Origin: an uncultured Clostridia bacterium
GTDB lineage: Bacteria; Bacillota; Clostridia; TANB77; CAG-508
Length of the DNA: 64,000 bases
Assembly: GCA_934167835.1 (NCBI GenBank)
Contig: CAKPLZ010000003.1
Coordinates: forward strand, 80,882-144,881
Direction of reading: 5' to 3'
Shown here: piece after piece, positions 46,214 through 57,177 of the stretch
Position numbering within the stretch: position 1 is the stretch's first letter
Layout of the letters: each line of letters opens with the position of its first letter
The notes under the pieces: generated by a model
Seen by the model: only the letters and a program-made list of their open reading frames with translations
Databases searched by the model: none
Told to the model about the DNA's origin: nothing
Position numbers and translations under genes: made by a program

Positions 46214-49200
46214 ATGTTAAAAACAAGGAGAATTAAAAAAACAATTATTATATTTTTGATTATGAGTCTAATTTATGCTAATTGTAACACGGCTTTATTT
46301 AGCATTATTTCGTATGCCAATGATGTTAAAACAACTGGCATAGAAAACAGCGAAGAAAATGAAGAGCCTAAAGAGGAACTACAAATCGAAACAACCGAGT
46401 TTGTAAAAAACAAAATGTCTGAGCAAGAAACAGAATATCAAGAGGAATTAACAATTAATTTTTCACACGATAAAGCACTTAAAGAAATAACTGTTTCAGA
46501 GGATAAAACATTAATTACAAACGACACCCAAAGTGAAACCCAAGAAACAACTGAGACAGAAGAAAAAAGTCTTGCAAATGTTTTTTATAAATCTACAAAA
46601 ATTAATAAAAATGAGTTAATTAACAAAATAGGAGAAAATGGAACTCTTGAAATTGATTATACAGTGCTTGAAACAACAAATAACACTGAAGCTCAGGTAC
46701 AAAGTAATCAAAACAGTTTAGAAGAACCAGATTCTTATAGCATGACAATATTGAGCAATCTAAATGAAAATGGAGTTTTAAATCCAGGGGTAATTATTGC
46801 AGAAAATGGAAATGTTAAAATAGATAATTCAACTGTTGCAGATAGTGAAGGAAATATTACAATAATATATCCAAACAAAGTTAACTTTACAAGTGCAAAA
46901 ATTTCAACAGACAACAAAGAAGTTTCAGATTTAAAAATTATTAATACAAGAACAATAGAAGCAATAGAAAATGTTGATAATGTTAAACTTCTAAAAATAA
47001 CAAAAAGAATTTATGTTAAAGCAAGTGATGATGAAGTTCTATTAAATCTATATAAAACTACATCAAAGCAAATTGGCTATTCAAGAACAACTGCATTACT
47101 AGGAATTGATAGAGATAAATTTTCAACAAGAGTTGCAAACAAAACATATTTCACAATAACAATGAAAACAAATAGTGATATTTATGATTTATATAAAAAT
47201 CCTCAATTTATAATAGAAGTGCCAGACATAGTAAGAGATGTAACTATTGATGGTACAGTATTAATAAATAACACAGTATTCACAATCGCTGAAACAAAAA
47301 TTGCGGATTTGTCAACAGGAAATAAAGGAATACTTGTAAAACTAAATGGAGAACAAGTAGCAATGACATCAGAAGAAGAAAACACACAAATAGTTGTAGA
47401 AACAACAATTGAAACAGACAAACTAATTCCAACAGTAGAAAAAGAGTTTAATTTGTTCTATACAAATGAAGCTGCAAAATCTTACAATGTATCAGGAACA
47501 GCAACAATGGGTTCTGAAACAGTAAAAGTTCAATTTGTTTCAGATAAAGATATTATCACAGAAACAAAAGCAACTGTTGGAGAAAAAAGTGCAACAGCTA
47601 ATAATACATTAGTTGTTACTACAGATGATGCAAGAACAGTTAAAATAGAAGAAACAATTATAAACAATACAGAAGAAAAAATAGATGCAGTAATTTTAGG
47701 TACTGTAACAAATATGAGTGAAATTGTAGAAATGCAAAATGTTTACTATACAGAAAATGAAAATGCAACAATAGATTTAACCAACACACAAAATGGTTGG
47801 TCAACAACTAAAACAGAGAATGCAAAAAAATATTTAATAGTTGTAAATAATTTTGAACAGGGACAAATAATAAAATATTCTTATTCAGTAAATATGGTAG
47901 ACGGAATAAAAGAAGACTATGACCATGAGATTAAAATGGATATATACCAAAATAATGAAATTAAGAAAACATCAAAAGTAACAATCAGACAAGAAGCTAA
48001 GAGAGAGATTGAAGTTATTACAGATAAAATAAAAGCAAATATAGAAATTGATCATTCTATGAAATTAAAAATTATGAATGGTACAAAATTTAAAATTAAT
48101 ATAGAAAACTTAACAGACGAAGATATGTCTAATGTAACACTTGATGTCAAATTACCAATGGTATTTAAACAAATTTACTCAGTAGAAGAATTTGAAGGCT
48201 CTTCATGGGACCAAAAAACAAATATTTTACATATACCAAACATTACAATTGAAAAGAAATCTATCAAAACAATATTAATAAATATTGTACCAGAAGATTT
48301 TGAAAAAACAGTTGAAACAATAACAGCAACTGTTCTATATGAGGACAAAACTATTGAATTATCAGATTCAATCGAATTAATTGCTCCAGCAACTATTAAA
48401 GCAACCTTAACAAGCAATAAAGAAGGAGTAACATTAAAACCAAATGAAGAAATTATTTATACAGTAAATTTAAAAAATGAAAGTAGCGAATTTGCAAGTG
48501 TTAATGTAAAATTTCCAAGTATTACTCAATTTGATATTACTAAAATAGAGTACAAAAACAAAACAACAGGACAGACAAAATATATTTCAGGTGCAAGTAT
48601 TTTAGGAGAAATAACATCAATTTACTTAAATGGCGAGGATGAAGCAGAAATTAAACTTTATTGCATTGCAAAAGAACTAGAAAACGATTCAACACAAGTT
48701 GTATATGCAAGCATTACAGGAAGACAAATTGTTGATACAGAAACAAATAAGTTAACAAATAAAATAAGCAAAAAAACACAAACAATACCAGACAACCCTG
48801 ACAAACCAGATAAACCAGACCAACCAGATAAACCAGATAAACCAGACAAACCAGACGAACCTGTAGTTGTTAAGAATAATAACACAGTAAAAGGAACAGC
48901 ATGGCTTGATAAAAATCAAGATGGTAGAAGAGATAACGATGAAATCTTATTAAAAGATATTCAAGCAGTTTTAATAGATTCAAAAACATCAGAAGAAGTT
49001 GCAAAAACTGTTACTGATGCAAAAGGTCAATATGAATTTACTAAAGTAAAAGATGGAAGTTACATTGTAGAGTTTAGATATAATACAGATACATTTACTG
49101 TAACAGATTATAAAAAACAAGGTGTAGATGAAGAACTGAATTCAGATGTAATTAGAACAACACAAAATGGAGAAACAGTTGCTAAGACAGAAGTAGTAGA

Positions 49201-49861
49201 ACTTTCAGGAGAAAAAGTAGCAATATTTGATGCAGGATTTGTAGTTAATAAAAAATTCGATATGTGGCTAAATAAAGGCATTACAAAGGTTACAGTAAGA
49301 AATGATAGTGGAACAGAATCTTATTCATTTAACAGTGCAGATTTAGCTAAAGTTGAAATTAAAGATAAGTATGTAAAAGGTTCTATAATCCTTGTTGAAT
49401 ATGAGATTTCAATTACTAACGTTGGAGAATTAGAAGGATTTACAAAGAAAATTGCAGATAATATGCCAGAAGGAATGACATTTAATTCAGAATTAAATAG
49501 TGCTTGGTATGAAGGAACAGATGGAAAATTATATTGCAACAGTATGGCAGACAAAGAATTAGCACCAGGTGAAACAGCAATTGTAAAATTAATTTTAACA
49601 AAAGAGATGAAAGATGATAAAGTTGGAACAATTTTAAACAAAGCAAATATTGAAGAGGTTTACAATGAGTATCTAATTAATGATACAAATAAAGAAAATG
49701 ATTCATCAGAAGCAAGTTTAATCGTTTCAATTAAAACTGGTCAAGCAGAATCTTATATGTGGCTTGTAATTGTGGTAATTGCAATTATAGGTATAGGAAC
49801 TTTTGGAGTTATAAAAATTACTAATAAAGATGTAAACGTTGTAGAAGAAAGGAGAAAGTAA
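46214..49861 (+). CDS. Large surface protein with SdrD/Cna-B-like domain
   Basis: A 1215-residue exported protein. It starts with a signal segment at about 9-30, followed by a long Thr/Glu-rich extracellular part. A spacer of PDKP repeats at about 857-881 leads into a SdrD-like B domain (GTAWLDKNQDGRRDNDE) at about 892-1010, and the C-terminus has a membrane segment and RRK. Just before the membrane segment is SIKTGQ, which resembles a sorting motif. It likely forms a two-gene operon with the next gene, 1 base later. GTAGGAGG precedes the ATG. Confidence 0.85.
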   Translation: MLKTRRIKKTIIIFLIMSLIYANCNTALFSIISYANDVKTTGIENSEENEEPKEELQIETTEFVKNKMSEQETEYQEELTINFSHDKALKEITVSEDKTLITNDTQSETQETTETEEKSLANVFYKSTKINKNELINKIGENGTLEIDYTVLETTNNTEAQVQSNQNSLEEPDSYSMTILSNLNENGVLNPGVIIAENGNVKIDNSTVADSEGNITIIYPNKVNFTSAKISTDNKEVSDLKIINTRTIEAIENVDNVKLLKITKRIYVKASDDEVLLNLYKTTSKQIGYSRTTALLGIDRDKFSTRVANKTYFTITMKTNSDIYDLYKNPQFIIEVPDIVRDVTIDGTVLINNTVFTIAETKIADLSTGNKGILVKLNGEQVAMTSEEENTQIVVETTIETDKLIPTVEKEFNLFYTNEAAKSYNVSGTATMGSETVKVQFVSDKDIITETKATVGEKSATANNTLVVTTDDARTVKIEETIINNTEEKIDAVILGTVTNMSEIVEMQNVYYTENENATIDLTNTQNGWSTTKTENAKKYLIVVNNFEQGQIIKYSYSVNMVDGIKEDYDHEIKMDIYQNNEIKKTSKVTIRQEAKREIEVITDKIKANIEIDHSMKLKIMNGTKFKINIENLTDEDMSNVTLDVKLPMVFKQIYSVEEFEGSSWDQKTNILHIPNITIEKKSIKTILINIVPEDFEKTVETITATVLYEDKTIELSDSIELIAPATIKATLTSNKEGVTLKPNEEIIYTVNLKNESSEFASVNVKFPSITQFDITKIEYKNKTTGQTKYISGASILGEITSIYLNGEDEAEIKLYCIAKELENDSTQVVYASITGRQIVDTETNKLTNKISKKTQTIPDNPDKPDKPDQPDKPDKPDKPDEPVVVKNNNTVKGTAWLDKNQDGRRDNDEILLKDIQAVLIDSKTSEEVAKTVTDAKGQYEFTKVKDGSYIVEFRYNTDTFTVTDYKKQGVDEELNSDVIRTTQNGETVAKTEVVELSGEKVAIFDAGFVVNKKFDMWLNKGITKVTVRNDSGTESYSFNSADLAKVEIKDKYVKGSIILVEYEISITNVGELEGFTKKIADNMPEGMTFNSELNSAWYEGTDGKLYCNSMADKELAPGETAIVKLILTKEMKDDKVGTILNKANIEEVYNEYLINDTNKENDSSEASLIVSIKTGQAESYMWLVIVVIAIIGIGTFGVIKITNKDVNVVEERRK

Positions 49862-49862
49862 G

Positions 49863-52800
49863 ATGTCCAAGAAAAAGATAGCAATCATAGGAATTGCAAT
49901 TCTTATATTTTCTTTGAGTATAGGAATTGCAAGTAGATTCCTAAAAAATGAAGTTAAAGCTTTAGATTTACCAGTAGAAGGAAAAACATATACAGTTGGA
50001 ATTGGTGGTGGAACTAATTATTCTTATCTATTTGATCCTTACTTATACTGTATAGAGCATGGATATGAATACAGTAGAGGAACATATAAATGTACTGAAG
50101 TAACAACAATAAACGATATTGCTAACTCAGCTAGAGTAGGTTATGCAGTTGCATATCAGGAAACTGGAAAAAGAGCGGTTGAAATTGATGCAGTTCAAAA
50201 CTTGGTATGGAAATATGCAAAAGAGAATAATGCATTTGGTTCAGGCGATAGACAGAGCAAAGGTGAGAGCATTTTTGAGCCAGGTTATGCAGATGTAAAT
50301 TCTTGGAATAATAATTGGTCTTATATTAATAATAACTTTATTTATAGTACAGATAGAAGCTATATTCCAGAATTAGCCAATAGAAGTACAGCATGGAATT
50401 ACTATAGCAAAGAAAGAGAAAAATATATAAAATATAATGAGTTTGGTGAATTATCTGCAACAATCGCAGTTAATGATCATAATAATACTCAAAACAATAT
50501 TTTCAAAATTAGCCCTGAAGAAGGAAAAACAATAGAAATTATTGGTGGGAAAATGGGACCATTTGTAATTCAATATCCAAATTGTTCAATTAACGGTGTT
50601 GATTATATTTATGGAAACGTAACAATTTCAATAGGTGGAGAAACAGTAAATAGTTCTAACATTGTAGATGCAAATGGAAATTCAATTGCTAAATCAATGA
50701 AAACTAATAAGGAAGAAAATATTTCTTTACCAGGCAGTGGAGTAGAATTTTATATTAAAGTAAATGATGGTCAAAAACCTGAAGAAGTTTCAATACAATA
50801 TTCTTGCACATATTTTTATGTAGATAAATATGCAAGGTTAGTAAACACAAGAGGACATAAAGATGATCAAACACTTATTCTTATTAAACAAGCAGCAAAA
50901 GATGTTTTTGTTGGAAGAAAATGGAAAGTTGTTGATGACAGCATCCAAATTCAATTAATAAAAAAAGGACCTTCTGAGGAAATAATTGATGCAAGATTTA
51001 CTGTTAATCTTGAGAAATCACAAAATATTCAAATTATTTCAAGCAGTATTATAGCAAACACACAAGATAAAGGGGCAGCATCTATTAAACCAATTAATAA
51101 AGATGAAGATATAGTTATAGCTCTTGAAGAACAAGAAACAGCAAAAGGATATGTTAAATATGAATCACCTATTTTAGTTACTCTAAAATTTAATACAGAA
51201 AATAATAAATGGAAGATAACTAACATTGAAAAACCTACATATAATAATGGTCAAGAGGAAAATCTAATAATAGACCAAGACTCAACCGGTAAAATAATGG
51301 TCGTTACAGCTGTCAACAGAAGTGAAGAAAACTTACAACTTAACTTAGTTAAAAAAGGTCCAAAAGGAGAAAATGTAAATGCAACATTTTCAATTGTTGG
51401 AATAAATGGTGCATCTATTGTAGGAAGTAGTTCAGAGGTTATATCAAGTGCTAATCTAATCTTTAAGCCCAACAAAGATAGCAAACAAATTGTACTTGAC
51501 TTAATGGAAACAAAAACAGAAGAAGATAAAGGTTATATTAAATATTCAGAGAAATTTAGTATTACATTTAATTATGATGAAACTGCTAAAAAATGGGTGT
51601 TAGCTTCTTATACTAAACCTCACTTTAGTGATGCAGGAACATCAGTTGAAGAGAATCTTGTTGTTACATTTAATAATAATGTTGCAACAATTACAGCAGT
51701 AAACAGAAGAAAAGAAAATTTATTGTTAAATCTTGATAAAGTTGGACCTAATGGAGAGGCTGTTGGTGCAGTGTTTAGCATTAGCGCTACAAATGCAATA
51801 GTTAATAGAAATACACTTGATACACATTATACAAGTTCAAACTTTGCATCACTTGAACCAATTGATATTAGTAAGCCAATTGAAATAACATTAACAGAGA
51901 CGTCAGCAGATGGACAATATATTGTGTATAATAATTCATTGAAATTTTCTGTACAATATATACAATCAACTAAACAATGGCGTATTTATGGACAAAATAA
52001 TGTTACATATACAAAAAATGGGGTAACATATACAGCAGATATTAAATTATCAGTTGTTGGAAATGATATTACAATTACAGCAGAAAACGATATTATAACA
52101 GTAAAACCAAGAGGACTTTCAGGAATAGTATGGCTAGATGGTCAAAGGGGATTAAAACCAGTACAGTCTGCAAATGGAAATAGAGAAGCAGACGAAAAAA
52201 CTGTACAGGGAGTAATTGTAGAATTATGCTATAAATATGTTCCACTATCTGAAACAACAAAAGGTGGAAAAAAGAGAGAAGATTATTCAGGACATATACA
52301 AGGTCAATTTGATGAATTACATGTTGATAGAAGTACAACAACAGCGAAAGATGGAACATTCTCATTTGATAATATAGGAACATTAAAATCAACAGAATCA
52401 TTATGGAATAATCATGCATATCAAAAACCTGTATATTCATGGGAACCAAAGAACGAGCAATGTACTCACATCGCAAAAAACTGTGTACACACATCATGTA
52501 CAGCAGAATGTTTTAGACACGTCGCCTTAGATAGTATATGTAGAGGGGACATAGGTTATTGTGACCATGACTGTGGAGAAGCAGGTAACAGCCCTAGTGG
52601 ATGTTATCAGAGAGTATGTAAACATGATGAACATACAGATGCGTGCATAGGAATAATATGTGGAAATGAGAAACACGAACACACAGCTGCATGTTATGGT
52701 CTCACATGCGATCATAAAGACGGACACGTAAGCAGTTGTTATAAATATGAGTGTACACATTCACATGCTAATGGATGTAGTGATAATCACCATGATTGGT

Positions 52801-55800
52801 ACCATAGTGTAGATAATGGTGGGGATGTTGTTTGTTATTTAAAGAAAACCAAAATAACAACTAAAAACCCAGGAGGAGTTCACCACGATTGTGATGACCC
52901 AGAAAGTTATTATAGCGATAGTTCATATCCATGTTATTACTGTCCACAAAGTTGCCAAGACACAGTTGGTGTTCAATGGTGTATTAGATTTACTTATGAT
53001 GGTGTAAACTATATTGCAACAGCTGCTTATGGATATGATTCTCCATGGGCTAGCTCAGTAGATTCTGATGCTAGAGAGGATGGAAGAGATGAGTTTAATC
53101 GTAAATTCCAGACTATAAATTCAGGCTCTAACATTAGTTATAGATATGAAAATAACAACACAGTAGCTAAATTCAACCCTGGTTACACTGAAGTAAATTC
53201 AAGTTTTACTTACGTAAGAGCAGGTAAAGCAAACAGTAATTATGAAATGGCAGCTTTAACTAAATGGGTCAACAGTGATGTTATGATGAACCAAATGAAC
53301 AATGGTTGCATTGGATTTGGCTTAGTAAAAAGAGGTGTTGACTTAGCCACAGTTACAGATATTTACAAAGCTAGAGTGTATATAAATGGAGAAGAACAAA
53401 TTTACAGTTATAATGATATTGCAAATTTAGGTAAAGATTCAAATGGTAACCCAATTATAGACAAATTACAAAATGTTAATGTTACATACAACCTATACCT
53501 ATACAATTCAGATTATAACTACAGAATTGGTGATTATGAACTAGGAGCAGCAAAAAATGATATTTTAGTAACAAAGAAAAACGGTGCAGAAGATGAATTA
53601 CAAGATGAAAGAGAAGCTGATGGAGACTTAAGCGTTCAAGTTATGTACCAAGTTCTATTAAATAATCAAAGTGCTGCGGATGCAAGAATTAACCAAATTG
53701 CATACTATTTTGATAGAAATTATGATCTTGATTCAGTAAGAACATCAGATGGAACAGGCTTAGCATATTCAGGATTAACACTTGAAACTGTAAATGGTGT
53801 TACATATAATAAAGTAATTATTAACACAAGCTCATTTGCAAACTTTAATAGTACAACAAATCAAAAAATTATATACTTACAATTTACAGTAAAGAAAGAC
53901 AATAACAAAATACCTTTAACAACATATAAAAACTGGGTAGAAATCACAGAATACTCTACTCCAGATGGATTAATAGATTGCGATTCTAAACCAGGAAACA
54001 TTAAAGATGGACATTTTGAAGACGACTCAGATGATGCACCAGGATTAGAAATCAAACTAAATAATGAACAAAGAATTGTAAGTGGTTTCGTATTTGAAGA
54101 TGGTAAGCCATTTGTAGAAGCAGCATACAATGTTGGCAATGGTGTATATGATAATGGCGAAGGAAAATTAAATGGAGTTATTGTACAGTTAATAGAAATT
54201 AAAAAGACTACAATAGGAAACACAACATTAAACCTAGAATATATTTGGCAAGAAACAGTATCTGGTTCAAATACAGTTAAATACTTGACAGCAGATGGCC
54301 AATCTCAAGGAACTTATGGAGTATCAAACGGAACAGGTGAATACACATTTAATCAAGACATAATTCCTGGAAAATATATCATAAGATTTATCTACGGAGA
54401 TGGAACATATTTTGATACAACAATTGACGGAACAGCAACATCACAAGCACAAAAAGAAAGCATAATGAAATATAATGGCCAAGATTATAAGTCAACAATA
54501 GATATTGGTTACAAAGAAGAAAACTTCGAGAGTATACCATATAGCTCAAATGCTTCAAAAGCTAGAGACAATGAAGCAAGAAGACTTGAAGAAATGGCGT
54601 ATGCAAATACAATAACAGTTGCAACAAAAGGCAATATTGATACAATAGATTCAAAAGAAAAATTAGATAAAACATGGATGTGTGCAGATTCTTCAATACT
54701 TTCACTAGAAGTATCAAAGAATAACTCAAATAGTAATGGAGGAACAATCACAGCAGGTGATTATCCAGGAGATTATTTAGTAAGAGACGTTAAATTTGGT
54801 TTAGTTGAAAGATTACGTGCATTAATAACAGTTGAAAAGCACATAACATCATTAAGAATTGATAACAATATTGCAGATGCAATAGCAAACTGGACTAATA
54901 TTGATAATGCTTTAAATGATTCAAGCAACACATTAATACTTGGTGCAAATACAGGTACAAAGAAAGTAGTTGCAGATATTACAAATAAAAACAGAAACAA
55001 CAGAGGTATGTGGAAAGTAGAAGCAGAAATTGATAAACTTGCAGGAGAAGGATTATACATCACTTATGGCTACAGAGTTAGAAACTTAGGTGATGCAGAA
55101 TATGTAGGTCAAGACTTAATAAATGAATTAAAATCAAAAACTTATGACCAAATTGCAAATGAATCATATAATGCATTCTATAATGGAACAAGTAGCATTG
55201 GTAAATACCTAGGAAGTGCATATTATTCAGGAAATCCTGAAGAAGAAGGTAATATCAAAGTAGGAACAAGCTTCCAAGTTGAAGACTACTTTGAAAATAC
55301 AAAAACAAACCCACTAGAACTAGATACATCAAGTGACTTTAAACCAGCAACACCAGACATAGCAGATAAAGATATCTGGACTTGGGTTAAGACTTCAGAA
55401 ACAACAGGATATGCAGATGCAGGAAAAGAAAATGTAAAAATTAATATCACAACAAATGTATTAACATTAAGAGCAGGAGACACAGCATACTTAGAACAAA
55501 AAGTATTTAATAAGAGTCTAGATTCAACAAGTGGTATTAAAGACTTTACTTACAGAAGCTATGTAGCACAAGCAATATACAGACAAGATGGTAAGCCAAT
55601 AGTAAGTGGTTCAGGTACATTATGCAAAGGCATGAAATTAAGCAATCTAGAAAAAGTTCAATCTTATGCAGACTTAGTCAGTGTTCCACTTCTAGAATTA
55701 GCACCAGAAAGAGATGAGAACTTAGCAGAAACAGTTTTAATTACAATGCCAACAGGAGAAACACAAGAAATACAAAAAGATAATAATACTACAGTTATTA

Positions 55801-55874
55801 TAATCGCATCAATTATAGGATTTGGAATTATTACAGCAGGAATAGTTGTTATCAAAAAATATGTAGTAAAATAA
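49863..55874 (+). CDS. Giant surface adhesin with thioester-type domain
   Basis: A 2003-residue protein with a signal segment near 5-23. Cys63 in YCIEHG and Gln112 in AVQNLVW match the C...Q pair of thioester domains that bind host surfaces covalently. Three similar Ig-like repeats begin near IQLIKKGP (361), LNLVKKGP (495) and LLNLDKVGP (618). Near residues 860-1032 lies a Cys/His-rich zone (HTAACY, HTDACI-type repeats), then further SdrD/Cna-B-like parts. The C-terminus has MPTGET, a membrane segment and KKYVVK, suggesting sortase attachment. The start overlaps the previous stop region by a coupled ATG after GGAGAAAG. Confidence 0.85.
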   Translation: MSKKKIAIIGIAILIFSLSIGIASRFLKNEVKALDLPVEGKTYTVGIGGGTNYSYLFDPYLYCIEHGYEYSRGTYKCTEVTTINDIANSARVGYAVAYQETGKRAVEIDAVQNLVWKYAKENNAFGSGDRQSKGESIFEPGYADVNSWNNNWSYINNNFIYSTDRSYIPELANRSTAWNYYSKEREKYIKYNEFGELSATIAVNDHNNTQNNIFKISPEEGKTIEIIGGKMGPFVIQYPNCSINGVDYIYGNVTISIGGETVNSSNIVDANGNSIAKSMKTNKEENISLPGSGVEFYIKVNDGQKPEEVSIQYSCTYFYVDKYARLVNTRGHKDDQTLILIKQAAKDVFVGRKWKVVDDSIQIQLIKKGPSEEIIDARFTVNLEKSQNIQIISSSIIANTQDKGAASIKPINKDEDIVIALEEQETAKGYVKYESPILVTLKFNTENNKWKITNIEKPTYNNGQEENLIIDQDSTGKIMVVTAVNRSEENLQLNLVKKGPKGENVNATFSIVGINGASIVGSSSEVISSANLIFKPNKDSKQIVLDLMETKTEEDKGYIKYSEKFSITFNYDETAKKWVLASYTKPHFSDAGTSVEENLVVTFNNNVATITAVNRRKENLLLNLDKVGPNGEAVGAVFSISATNAIVNRNTLDTHYTSSNFASLEPIDISKPIEITLTETSADGQYIVYNNSLKFSVQYIQSTKQWRIYGQNNVTYTKNGVTYTADIKLSVVGNDITITAENDIITVKPRGLSGIVWLDGQRGLKPVQSANGNREADEKTVQGVIVELCYKYVPLSETTKGGKKREDYSGHIQGQFDELHVDRSTTTAKDGTFSFDNIGTLKSTESLWNNHAYQKPVYSWEPKNEQCTHIAKNCVHTSCTAECFRHVALDSICRGDIGYCDHDCGEAGNSPSGCYQRVCKHDEHTDACIGIICGNEKHEHTAACYGLTCDHKDGHVSSCYKYECTHSHANGCSDNHHDWYHSVDNGGDVVCYLKKTKITTKNPGGVHHDCDDPESYYSDSSYPCYYCPQSCQDTVGVQWCIRFTYDGVNYIATAAYGYDSPWASSVDSDAREDGRDEFNRKFQTINSGSNISYRYENNNTVAKFNPGYTEVNSSFTYVRAGKANSNYEMAALTKWVNSDVMMNQMNNGCIGFGLVKRGVDLATVTDIYKARVYINGEEQIYSYNDIANLGKDSNGNPIIDKLQNVNVTYNLYLYNSDYNYRIGDYELGAAKNDILVTKKNGAEDELQDEREADGDLSVQVMYQVLLNNQSAADARINQIAYYFDRNYDLDSVRTSDGTGLAYSGLTLETVNGVTYNKVIINTSSFANFNSTTNQKIIYLQFTVKKDNNKIPLTTYKNWVEITEYSTPDGLIDCDSKPGNIKDGHFEDDSDDAPGLEIKLNNEQRIVSGFVFEDGKPFVEAAYNVGNGVYDNGEGKLNGVIVQLIEIKKTTIGNTTLNLEYIWQETVSGSNTVKYLTADGQSQGTYGVSNGTGEYTFNQDIIPGKYIIRFIYGDGTYFDTTIDGTATSQAQKESIMKYNGQDYKSTIDIGYKEENFESIPYSSNASKARDNEARRLEEMAYANTITVATKGNIDTIDSKEKLDKTWMCADSSILSLEVSKNNSNSNGGTITAGDYPGDYLVRDVKFGLVERLRALITVEKHITSLRIDNNIADAIANWTNIDNALNDSSNTLILGANTGTKKVVADITNKNRNNRGMWKVEAEIDKLAGEGLYITYGYRVRNLGDAEYVGQDLINELKSKTYDQIANESYNAFYNGTSSIGKYLGSAYYSGNPEEEGNIKVGTSFQVEDYFENTKTNPLELDTSSDFKPATPDIADKDIWTWVKTSETTGYADAGKENVKINITTNVLTLRAGDTAYLEQKVFNKSLDSTSGIKDFTYRSYVAQAIYRQDGKPIVSGSGTLCKGMKLSNLEKVQSYADLVSVPLLELAPERDENLAETVLITMPTGETQEIQKDNNTTVIIIASIIGFGIITAGIVVIKKYVVK

Positions 55875-55879
55875 AAGAA

Positions 55880-55914
55880 AATAACGGCTTAAATGTTTAA
55901 GCCGTTATTTTTTA
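55880..55914. terminator. Bidirectional terminator
   Basis: AATAACGGCTTAAA (55880-55893) pairs perfectly with TTTAAGCCGTTATT (55896-55909), with T run at the right and A run at the left. Confidence 0.9.
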
Positions 55915-56958
55915 TAAACTTTGAATTCTTTTTATTTCATCAGGTTTTGTATCTAAAATATGCAAGAAAACTTTGGCAATTTCGGGGTCAAATTGAAGCC
56001 CCATGTTTTTTTCTATTTCATTTCTAACAACATCAAGAGGAAGAGAATCTCTATATGAACGTTTGGAAGTCATAGCATCAAAAGCATCGGCAACAGTTGC
56101 AATTCGTGCAAGATATGGAATATCTTCACCTTTTAATCTACCAGGGTATCCATTACCATCATATCTCTCATGATGATGCTTTACAATAGGAATAATATCT
56201 TTGAAAATTGTTGCATTAGAAAGAATATGTGCTCCTATAGCAGGATGATTTTTGATTTCTGAGTATTCATCATCATCAAGTTTAGTTGTTTTAAGCAAAA
56301 TACTGTCAGGAATTCCAATTTTTCCTATATCGTGGAATAATCCGCCAATTTTTAAAGTTTTTAAATCTGCTTCAGAAAGGCCAAGCTCTTTACCAATAAG
56401 TTCAGAATATTCTGCAACTCTATCAGAATGGCCACGAGTATAAGCATCTTTTGCTTCAACAGTAAAACGCAAAATCTCAATTGTTTCCATATATGCAGAT
56501 TCTAGTTTGCTGTATGTATCTTTAAGTTCAGTATTTATATTTTTAATAAGCTGCATCTGTGAAATTGCTTTTATTCCAGATTCAATTAAAAGAAGTAATT
56601 GGTCAAACTTATCACTTTTCTCACAATAACCTTGAATATCAAGTCTTTTTATTGTTTCAAGAGGTGGAGCAAAATCTTTGTGACCTGTAAGAAGTAAAAT
56701 ATAAAGCTCTTTATTAAATTTTCTAATTTCTTCAACAACTTGGTCACCATGAATTGGAGTCATTAAAAAGTCCAAAAGCATCAAATCGAAATGTTCTGTT
56801 TTTACCATTTCAATAGCTTCAAGCGGATTTGTAACACCTACAAAAGAATAACCAGCTTTTGATAAAAATACTTGAAGAGAATCAAGTATTCCCACTTCAT
56901 CATCAACAGCAATTATCTTATATTTTGAATTAACACTAGAATGAATATTTTTTCGCAT
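55912..56958 (-). CDS. Response regulator with HD-GYP domain
   Basis: A 348-residue two-domain protein. The receiver domain starts at the ATG at 56958 (GGAGG 7 bases upstream) and has IIAVDDE and the phosphoacceptor Asp in LMLLDFLMTP. The HD-GYP domain has LFHDIGKIGIPD and HHERYDGNGYPG. HD-GYP domains hydrolyse cyclic di-GMP, and the GYP motif (here GYPG) is intact. The upstream in-frame ATG at 57102 has no ribosome site. Confidence 0.93.
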   Translation of the reverse strand: MRKNIHSSVNSKYKIIAVDDEVGILDSLQVFLSKAGYSFVGVTNPLEAIEMVKTEHFDLMLLDFLMTPIHGDQVVEEIRKFNKELYILLLTGHKDFAPPLETIKRLDIQGYCEKSDKFDQLLLLIESGIKAISQMQLIKNINTELKDTYSKLESAYMETIEILRFTVEAKDAYTRGHSDRVAEYSELIGKELGLSEADLKTLKIGGLFHDIGKIGIPDSILLKTTKLDDDEYSEIKNHPAIGAHILSNATIFKDIIPIVKHHHERYDGNGYPGRLKGEDIPYLARIATVADAFDAMTSKRSYRDSLPLDVVRNEIEKNMGLQFDPEIAKVFLHILDTKPDEIKRIQSL

Positions 56959-57177
56959 AATATACCTCCATAACGTTTTTGTTATATACATTATATAATA
57001 AAAAATAAAAAAAACAAGGAAAAAGGCGAAAAAAGTAAAAATAAGCTTAAAAAGTAAAGGAATAAGTAAACATATACCACAGCGTAAAATAAAAATATTC
57101 AAAAATATGGAAAACTTGGCTAAAGTATGATATAATAAAAAAGGTAAACATAACTTTTGAGATTTAAGGAGAAAAAA

